Shown here: piece by piece, positions 43,143 through 48,152 of the stretch
Position numbering within the stretch: the stretch's first letter is position 1
Layout: every line of letters begins with the position of its first letter
NCBI GenBank assembly: GCA_964541025.1
Contig: CAZIOW010000009.1
Span: 1 to 48,152 of the forward strand
Length of the DNA stretch: 48,152 nucleotides
From: JAGDXO01 sp964541025
GTDB taxonomy: Archaea; Thermoplasmatota; Thermoplasmata; Thermoplasmatales; GCA-001856825
Direction: 5' to 3'
The notes under the pieces: generated by a model
What the model was told of the DNA's origin: nothing
Database searches by the model: none
Seen by the model: the letters and a program-made list of their open reading frames with translations, nothing else
Translations under genes and position numbers: made by a program

Positions 43143-43167
43143 CTTAAAAATTAAGAAAATAATTTCT
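43143..43167. promoter_or_regulatory. Nested AT-rich inverted repeats upstream of the gabT operon
   Basis: CTTAA-AAA-TTAAG (43143-43155) is followed by the partly overlapping AGAAA-ATAA-TTTCT (43154-43167). They lie about 50 bases upstream of the TATA-like TTAATATTA (43212-43222 region) in the 152-base gap between the Lrp gene and gabT. This arrangement fits cooperative Lrp binding. Confidence 0.35.
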
Positions 43168-43243
43168 CAAAAATTAACAATTAAACTAAGTAATTTACAG
43201 GTTAATATACTAAATTAATATTAAAGATAAGGTGTAAAGCAAA

Positions 43244-44608
43244 ATGATAAAAAACTGGTCAAGCATTCTAGAAGCTCCAATTATTAAAACGGGGCTTCCT
43301 GGTCCCAGGTCAAGAGAAATGATTGAGATCCAGGATAAAATGGAGACCTCAAGCAGGTCTTATACTAAATTTTTCAAGATTGCATTGGAAAGAGGCATAG
43401 GATCAACTGTTGTAGATGTTGATGGAAACGTATTCATAGACTGGTTCGGCGGAGTATCTGTTATGAATCTTGGCCATGGAAATCCCATGGTAATTGAGGC
43501 AATAAAAAGGCAGCTTGATAAAATATCACACATCACTGAAATCCCCACAGAGGCCAGAATAAACTTCCTGAAAGCCCTCAACTCCACCCTTCCATCTGGA
43601 CTGAAAAATAAATCCAGGGTCCTTTTCACTGTAACGGGAGGTGATGCCTGTGAGGCAGCTGTCTCCCTTGCAAAATACCAATCAAAGAAGAATACGATCA
43701 TATCTTTCTCTGGCTCGTACCATGGGGTTGCTGGCGGGATTGTAAATGCTACGGCAAACAATCATTACAGGGAGTATGCTGGTTTTCAGAATTCCAGCTT
43801 TTTTCACGTTCCTTATCCTTATACTTACAGGTTTCCGTGGAATGTGCCAAAGGATGACATTTCAAAGTCCGTTGTAGAATACGTGGAATATCTTATAAAG
43901 GATAATTATTCAGGGATATCTCCAGTAGGAGGAATTCTTGTCGAGCCAATTCAAGGGGAGGGAGGGTACATTGTCCCGCCCGATGACTTCCTTCCAATGC
44001 TGAGGGAGGTCGCAGATAAATTCTCTGTCCCACTTATTATAGATGAGGTACAGAGCGGAGTAGGGAGAACTGGCAGGATATGGGCCATAGAACATTATGG
44101 GGTGAAACCAGACATCATGTGCATTTCAAAGAGCATAGGGGGTGGAATACCTGTGTCTGCTGTGGTTTATAGAGAGGATTATGACAATCTTCCTCAGGCA
44201 TTTCATCTTGGTACATACAGAGGAAATCCTCTGGGGCTTGCTGCTGGATCAGCAGTTTTAGATTACCTCAAAGGGAGCGAAATCCTTGAAAGAGTTAGAA
44301 GCAAGGGAGAATATTTGAAGAAGAGATTCAATGATGTTGAAAAGGGAAATCAACTGGTAGGGGAAGTAAGGGGTAAAGGATTCATGATAGGAGTAGAGTT
44401 GGATTCAGATAGAAATAAAACACCCGGTACCGCAGAAGCTTCAGCTCTCAGGGATAAAATGTTCAGGCGCGGAGTTCTCATGCATACGTGTGGGCATTAT
44501 TCAAATGTCATGAGATTTATGGCTCCACTTAACATTGAAGATCAACTAATCGAAAGGGGAATGGAGATATTCGAGGATTCATTGGGGAAAGTGAGGGATG
44601 AGAGATGA
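43244..44608 (+). CDS. gabT: 4-Aminobutyrate aminotransferase-like class III PLP enzyme
   Basis: A 454-residue omega-aminotransferase. PIIKTGLPGPRSREMIEIQDK at the N-terminus, VVDVDGNVFIDWFGGVSVMNLGHGNP, FTVTGGDACEAAV, FSGSYHGVAGG, EPIQGEGGYIVPP, LIIDEVQSGVGRTGRIW and the lysine block DIMCISKSIGGGIPVSAV match the archaeal GABA/ornithine aminotransferase group, some members of which are broad amino-acid racemases. The neighbouring SSADH, overlapping by four bases, favours GABA to succinate semialdehyde. A GGTG precedes the ATG and a TATA box lies 26 bases upstream, so initiation could be leaderless or SD-guided. Confidence 0.88.
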   Translation: MIKNWSSILEAPIIKTGLPGPRSREMIEIQDKMETSSRSYTKFFKIALERGIGSTVVDVDGNVFIDWFGGVSVMNLGHGNPMVIEAIKRQLDKISHITEIPTEARINFLKALNSTLPSGLKNKSRVLFTVTGGDACEAAVSLAKYQSKKNTIISFSGSYHGVAGGIVNATANNHYREYAGFQNSSFFHVPYPYTYRFPWNVPKDDISKSVVEYVEYLIKDNYSGISPVGGILVEPIQGEGGYIVPPDDFLPMLREVADKFSVPLIIDEVQSGVGRTGRIWAIEHYGVKPDIMCISKSIGGGIPVSAVVYREDYDNLPQAFHLGTYRGNPLGLAAGSAVLDYLKGSEILERVRSKGEYLKKRFNDVEKGNQLVGEVRGKGFMIGVELDSDRNKTPGTAEASALRDKMFRRGVLMHTCGHYSNVMRFMAPLNIEDQLIERGMEIFEDSLGKVRDER

Positions 44609-45924
44609 CTATTGACACTGTTAATCCGTACAATAACAAGATGGTAGGAAAATATGAAATTGATTCCGCTGAAAAAGCTCTATCAAAAATAAGGAAGGTA
44701 AGGGAAGAGCAGAAGGAATGGTCAAAGAGCCTTGATGAGAGGGTATCATTTTTCAAGAATGTCATAAAACCAAATTTCGAGAAAAATATCGATAACATTT
44801 CAAAAATGATGACAGAGGAGATGGGTAAGCCTATTTCCCAGAGCATATCTGAGGTTAAAAAATCAATACGGTTGATCGAGTATCTGATTGATAACGCATA
44901 TAATATATTCTCTCCTGAGTACATACCCACGGAGGCGAAGAAGAGCTATATAAGGTTCGATCCTTTGGGTGTTGTGCTCTCTATAGAGCCGTGGAATTTT
45001 CCGCTCTGGCAGGCAGCAAGAGCTATATTCCCTGCCCTTTTAGCAGGAAATGGCGTGGTTCTTAAACATGCGAGCCTTGTCACAGGGGTATCATTGAAAA
45101 TAGAGGAGCTAATTGAGCTTCCAGCATTCAGGTCACTAGTGATCAATGGTAGCACAGCATCATCCATGATAAAATATGTGGATGGCGTTGCATTTACAGG
45201 ATCAACTCCAACAGGTGCAGGAATAGCAGAAATAGCCGGAAGAGAATTGAAAAAGGTTGTGATGGAGCTTGGGGGTTCTGATCCTTTTATAGTTCTCAGA
45301 GATGCCGATATTGAAAAGACTGCAAAAAATGCTGCAAGTGGAAGATTGCAGAACAATGGCCAGAGCTGCATCGCATCAAAACGCTTCATAGTTGACGAAT
45401 CAATATTCATGGACTTCTACGAAAAGATGAAAGAAGAATTTTCAAAGGTCAAGGTTGGTGATCCAATGGACCAGTCTACATATCTTGGCCCCCTTGCATC
45501 ATCTTCTCAGAAGGATACAGTAATGAAACAAATTAATTACCTGAAGAATAAGGGAAAGATAGAATTTCTGGGGAACGAAGAGGGAAACATAGTGCCACCA
45601 ACCATAGTTCAGACTGAGGAAAATTATCAGGAGGAGATTTTCGGTCCAGTTGCAATCCTGAAGAAATTTAAAGATCTTAAGGAAGCAGTATCGCTTGCTA
45701 ATGACACTCCATTTGGACTTGGGGCATCTATATGGGGTTCTGATAATGAAGCAGAGAAAATAATACCAGAGATACAGGCCGGCATGGTATACGTGAACAG
45801 CATAGTCTTTTCGGACCCAAGACTGCCTTTTGGAGGGGTAAAGAAGAGTGGACTTGGAAGGGAACTATCAGTTTATGGCTCCAGAGAATTCACAAATATG
45901 AAGACGGTTTACATCAACTGGTGA
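44605..45924 (+). CDS. gabD: Succinate-semialdehyde dehydrogenase-like ALDH
   Basis: A 439-residue ALDH, short for the family as in the compact NADP-SSADH branch. EPWNFPLWQAARAI, FTGSTPTGAGIAE, general base Glu in VMELGGSDPFIV, nucleophile Cys in NNGQSCIASKR, EEIFGPVAIL and LPFGGVKKSGLGRELS are present. It would oxidise succinate semialdehyde to succinate after GabT. It overlaps gabT by four bases and converges on flpA with an 11-base overlap. Confidence 0.92.
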   Translation: MTIDTVNPYNNKMVGKYEIDSAEKALSKIRKVREEQKEWSKSLDERVSFFKNVIKPNFEKNIDNISKMMTEEMGKPISQSISEVKKSIRLIEYLIDNAYNIFSPEYIPTEAKKSYIRFDPLGVVLSIEPWNFPLWQAARAIFPALLAGNGVVLKHASLVTGVSLKIEELIELPAFRSLVINGSTASSMIKYVDGVAFTGSTPTGAGIAEIAGRELKKVVMELGGSDPFIVLRDADIEKTAKNAASGRLQNNGQSCIASKRFIVDESIFMDFYEKMKEEFSKVKVGDPMDQSTYLGPLASSSQKDTVMKQINYLKNKGKIEFLGNEEGNIVPPTIVQTEENYQEEIFGPVAILKKFKDLKEAVSLANDTPFGLGASIWGSDNEAEKIIPEIQAGMVYVNSIVFSDPRLPFGGVKKSGLGRELSVYGSREFTNMKTVYINW

Positions 45925-46543
45925 CAGTTATCGCATAGTGCCCCTTATGGAACCTTGAAATATCCTTCACCTGCTGTACATCGAATTCATCTTTTAATTT
46001 TTTAATCTCATCATCTATGGATGATTTGGCTCTCATAGAATATGTTTTGAACATCAGAATGCCCCGCTTAGCATTGAAGAATCTCATGTTTGTTATGAAT
46101 ATATCAATCTGGTTCGGCTGGGCCACATCCTGATATACAAGATCAGCCTTGTCAACGAATATACCGAATGTCCAAGGTTTTGAGGCGTCCAATAGCATGG
46201 GCAAAACATTGTTTCTGACTGAACTCAGCTGCATAAGCTTGACGAATGGCATCGGAGAGAATTCAACTGCAAAAATAGTCCCATCACTTACCATATCGGA
46301 TATGTGGGAGACAGTTGTTCCTGTTGAAGCCCCCAGGTATACCACGTGAAAACTTTTCTTTATCTCTGGCTTCAGGCCTGATTTGATCGAAGAAGATAAC
46401 TTACTCCTTAGTGGGGAGAATAACCTGTAATAAACGTTGTTTCTCTTCAAAATATCCTCGCCATATACTGGTTTTGGATACTTTGAAGCAGTGAATAGCT
46501 TCCCTTTTTCTTCATAGAGGTTATCAGCGAACAGTTCCTTCAT
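45914..46543 (-). CDS. flpA: Fibrillarin-like rRNA/tRNA 2'-O-methyltransferase
   Basis: A 209-residue catalytic subunit of archaeal C/D-box RNPs. YLGASTGTTVSHISDMV (SAM binding), AVEFSPMPF, RNNVLPMLLDASKPW, DLVYQDVAQPNQIDIFI (catalytic Asp) and a C-terminal KTYSMRAKSSID block (Lys) are diagnostic. Its usual partner Nop5 is not in the window. The ATG overlaps the PAN stop by one base, so the two are one operon, pairing RNA modification with proteolysis. Confidence 0.97.
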   Translation of the reverse strand: MKELFADNLYEEKGKLFTASKYPKPVYGEDILKRNNVYYRLFSPLRSKLSSSIKSGLKPEIKKSFHVVYLGASTGTTVSHISDMVSDGTIFAVEFSPMPFVKLMQLSSVRNNVLPMLLDASKPWTFGIFVDKADLVYQDVAQPNQIDIFITNMRFFNAKRGILMFKTYSMRAKSSIDDEIKKLKDEFDVQQVKDISRFHKGHYAITVTS

Positions 46544-47685
46544 CAGACAAACATCTCTAGGTTCTTACCTGACTGGGATGACTTGTTCCTCTGCAAATTT
46601 ATTTTTTCGACTGCCCTAACGAATTCTCTCTGGGTGACAAAATCATTCCCTTCTCTTATGGCAAACATTCCTGCTTCTACCGATACTGCCCTAAGATCTG
46701 CACCTGAAAATCCTTCTGTGATTTCAGCAATTTTAGAGAGATCAACATTCTTGAGATTCATCCTGCCAGTGTGTATTTTCAGGATATCCGTCCTTCCTTT
46801 CTTGTCCGGAAGCGGAATTTCAATAATCCTATCAAATCTTCCTGGTCTCATTAGGGCCTCATCCAGGGTATCTGGTCTATTTGTTGCTGCAACAAGTTTA
46901 ATATTTCCAAGAGGTTCAAAGCCGTCTATTTCAGCGAGAAGCTGCATCAACGTTCTTTGAACTTCCCTGTCACCTGATGTGGATGAATCTATCCTTCTTG
47001 AACCGATGGCATCCAGTTCATCGATAAATATTATTGAGGGTGCCTTTTTCCTCGCTAAATCGAAAAGTTCCCTTACTAGTCTCGCACCTTCACCAATATA
47101 CTTCCTCACAAGTTCAGAAGCCACAACCCTTATGAATGTGGCGTTCGTGTTATTTGCAACTGCCTTTGCTAGGAGAGTTTTTCCTGTTCCTGGATAACCA
47201 ACCAGCAGTACTCCTGTAGGAGGATCAACTCCCACTTTCTTGAAAATTTCCGGTTTTAGCAGAGGAAGCTCGACCATTTCTTTTATTTCCTTTATCTGTT
47301 CATCAAGGCCCCCTATGTCTGCATAAGTGACCTTTGGCTTTTCGCTTATCTCAGAGGCAACAACAGTGGGATCATAAGCCTCCGGAATAACAGATATCAC
47401 GGATAAAGTAGCTTTATTGAGAGCCACTCTTGCACCTACCGTTAATTTATCCCTTGGAATGTGTTCTGATGTATACACAAGGAAGCTAGGTCCAGTGCTG
47501 CTCCTTATAACTACTCTTCTCTCATCTATGACATCTTCAACTGACCCAATAAGCAGAGGAGGGAGCTTTAACCTATTAAGTTCCTTTTTCAGCTTATCAA
47601 CCTCATCCTGGAGTCTTTTATTTTCCATTTCAGTGAATCTCTTCTCCTCCTCCACGGCCCTGAGTTGCCTCAGCACTTCTTCCAC
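46543..47685 (-). CDS. pan: Proteasome-activating nucleotidase (PAN)
   Basis: A 380-residue AAA+ ATPase that unfolds substrates for the 20S proteasome. It has an N-terminal coiled coil (about 1-42), an OB domain (about 43-115), Walker A VGYPGTGKT, the pore loop KYIGEG, Walker B IIFIDELDAIG, the SRH block RPDTLDEALMRPGRFDR and a C-terminal helical domain. The C-terminus ends EMFV. The gate-opening HbYX motif of PAN normally ends hydrophobic-Tyr-any, so here Phe replaces Tyr. The first in-frame start is GTG at 47685; the open frame continues upstream to a TGA at 47728 without ATG, GTG or TTG, although it still looks protein-like. A TATA-like GTTTAAATAAAAA (about 47755-47765) lies upstream. Confidence 0.93.
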   Translation of the reverse strand: MEEVLRQLRAVEEEKRFTEMENKRLQDEVDKLKKELNRLKLPPLLIGSVEDVIDERRVVIRSSTGPSFLVYTSEHIPRDKLTVGARVALNKATLSVISVIPEAYDPTVVASEISEKPKVTYADIGGLDEQIKEIKEMVELPLLKPEIFKKVGVDPPTGVLLVGYPGTGKTLLAKAVANNTNATFIRVVASELVRKYIGEGARLVRELFDLARKKAPSIIFIDELDAIGSRRIDSSTSGDREVQRTLMQLLAEIDGFEPLGNIKLVAATNRPDTLDEALMRPGRFDRIIEIPLPDKKGRTDILKIHTGRMNLKNVDLSKIAEITEGFSGADLRAVSVEAGMFAIREGNDFVTQREFVRAVEKINLQRNKSSQSGKNLEMFV

Positions 47686-47757
47686 GTCATTTAATTCGTC
47701 TACTTCGTCGTCAGTTTTCGTCTGACTTCACCTTTAGACAATAACAATGATTTTTAT

Positions 47758-48152
47758 TTAAACATAATGTTTGTTAAATACTCTACTTTTGAGATAGTAA
47801 TAAAGCGTGCCTGAAACTAAAAAGCTAACAAAATAGCTTATATCTATCCCTCCGAGGTATCTCGATACGGGGAAAGCATAGGAAAAGGATCCAAGTGAAA
47901 CATTCATGAATGGAACGGAAATGAAAAGTCCCAAAAGATATGAAAGGACGCCTTCATATTTCACATCTCTATGGAAATTCAATTTGAATTCCCTGAAAAT
48001 AAGAAAATCCACTATGAGTATAGCCACCCACGGGGATATCCAGTAGTCTAGTATGAAGAGAAATGATTCAAAAAACTGGTAAAACCCAGAATAAAACAGT
48101 ATAGAGAATATAAGACCGACGATTGCTATTATTCCTACGAATCTTGTTCTTT
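47758..48152 (-). CDS. NCS1-type nucleobase:cation symporter, C-terminal part (5' truncated by the window edge)
   Basis: The reading frame stays open from the stop at 47758 to the last complete codon of the window, about 130 residues, so the N-terminus lies outside. Translating the edge gives helices IIAIVGLIFSILF and YQFFESFLFILDYWISPWVAILIVDF, a characteristic NCS1 (cytosine/uracil/allantoin permease) segment with the SPWVAI-DF signature. It is followed by FREFKLNFHRDVKYEG and two more helices, ending in KSRVFNKHYV. A GTG at 48027 is internal, not a start. Substrate unknown. It is upstream of pan on the same strand, whose promoter overlaps this stop codon. Confidence 0.82.
   Translation of the reverse strand, partial: RTRFVGIIAIVGLIFSILFYSGFYQFFESFLFILDYWISPWVAILIVDFLIFREFKLNFHRDVKYEGVLSYLLGLFISVPFMNVSLGSFSYAFPVSRYLGGIDISYFVSFLVSGTLYYYLKSRVFNKHYV

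Noticed and set aside
43092..43243. Short gene or small RNA in the AT-rich gap before gabT
   Set aside because: No ORF with coding character and no stable stem-loop with GC pairs; the dyads fit operator sites better.
47758..48027. An 89-residue stand-alone membrane protein starting at GTG 48027
   Set aside because: The frame continues upstream without stops to the window edge and encodes NCS1 permease helices, so this is the tail of a larger gene.

Overview
The window is a compact, AT-rich (roughly 38% GC by eye) stretch of archaeal chromosome, most likely from the order Thermoplasmatales (Thermoplasma, Ferroplasma, Picrophilus and Cuniculiplasma relatives). The evidence is ribosomal protein L15e, fibrillarin, a proteasome-activating nucleotidase, an archaeal-type TrpRS, a tRNA-Leu without encoded CCA, a two-subunit glycine decarboxylase P-protein, a thermopsin with a membrane anchor, and many genes whose start lies about 26 bases after a TATA box (leaderless or nearly leaderless mRNAs). 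The genus cannot be fixed from the sequence. No gap between genes exceeds 300 bases, and several convergent genes overlap by 4 to 14 bases. I see no insertion sequence, prophage, CRISPR array or rRNA.

Layout. 0.1-6.1 kb: a 2-hydroxyacid dehydrogenase, a ThDP-dependent 2-oxoacid decarboxylase homologue, a tungsten-type aldehyde:ferredoxin oxidoreductase and an acyl-CoA ligase. Together they could convert a 2-hydroxy or 2-oxo acid to aldehyde, acid and acyl-CoA. 6.2-7.4 kb: an orphan DNA methyltransferase fused to a staphylococcal-nuclease-like domain. 7.6-10.3 kb: a methionine-synthesis operon (MetF-like, MetE N-terminal-like, MetE catalytic half). 10.3-15.8 kb: an acryloyl-CoA-reductase-like dehydrogenase, L15e, an adenosine-specific-kinase family protein, a SAM methyltransferase, a TOPRIM protein, a small zinc-finger protein overlapping it antisense, and an MFS exporter. 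15.8-18.7 kb: gcvPA-gcvPB and tRNA-Leu(CAA). 18.8-28.6 kb: thermopsin, trpS, an EncFtn-type ferritin, an unusual pyruvate kinase, a phosphate-transporter-like MFS protein, a MenA-like prenyltransferase, a DipZ-like thioredoxin-fold protein and a first Lrp regulator.

28.6-45.9 kb is a nitrogen-compound catabolic island. It holds three class III aminotransferases, three aldehyde dehydrogenases (aminobutyraldehyde-type, methylmalonate-semialdehyde-type and succinate-semialdehyde-type), a lysine-6-dehydrogenase-like enzyme, a complete Opp/Dpp ABC importer split into two oppositely oriented blocks (DF and ABC), signal peptidase I and a second Lrp regulator. A consistent reading is peptide or amine uptake followed by stepwise transamination and semialdehyde oxidation to succinate and acetyl- or propionyl-CoA, under Lrp control. 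The window ends with the pan-flpA operon and a 5'-truncated NCS1 permease.

The best leads are the methyltransferase-SNase fusion, the 2-oxoacid-to-acyl-CoA module whose decarboxylase has Asp in place of the ThDP-activating Glu, the split methionine synthase operon, the encapsulin-free EncFtn ferritin, the thermopsin with 77-residue repeats, and the Lrp-flanked aminotransferase/ALDH/Opp island.
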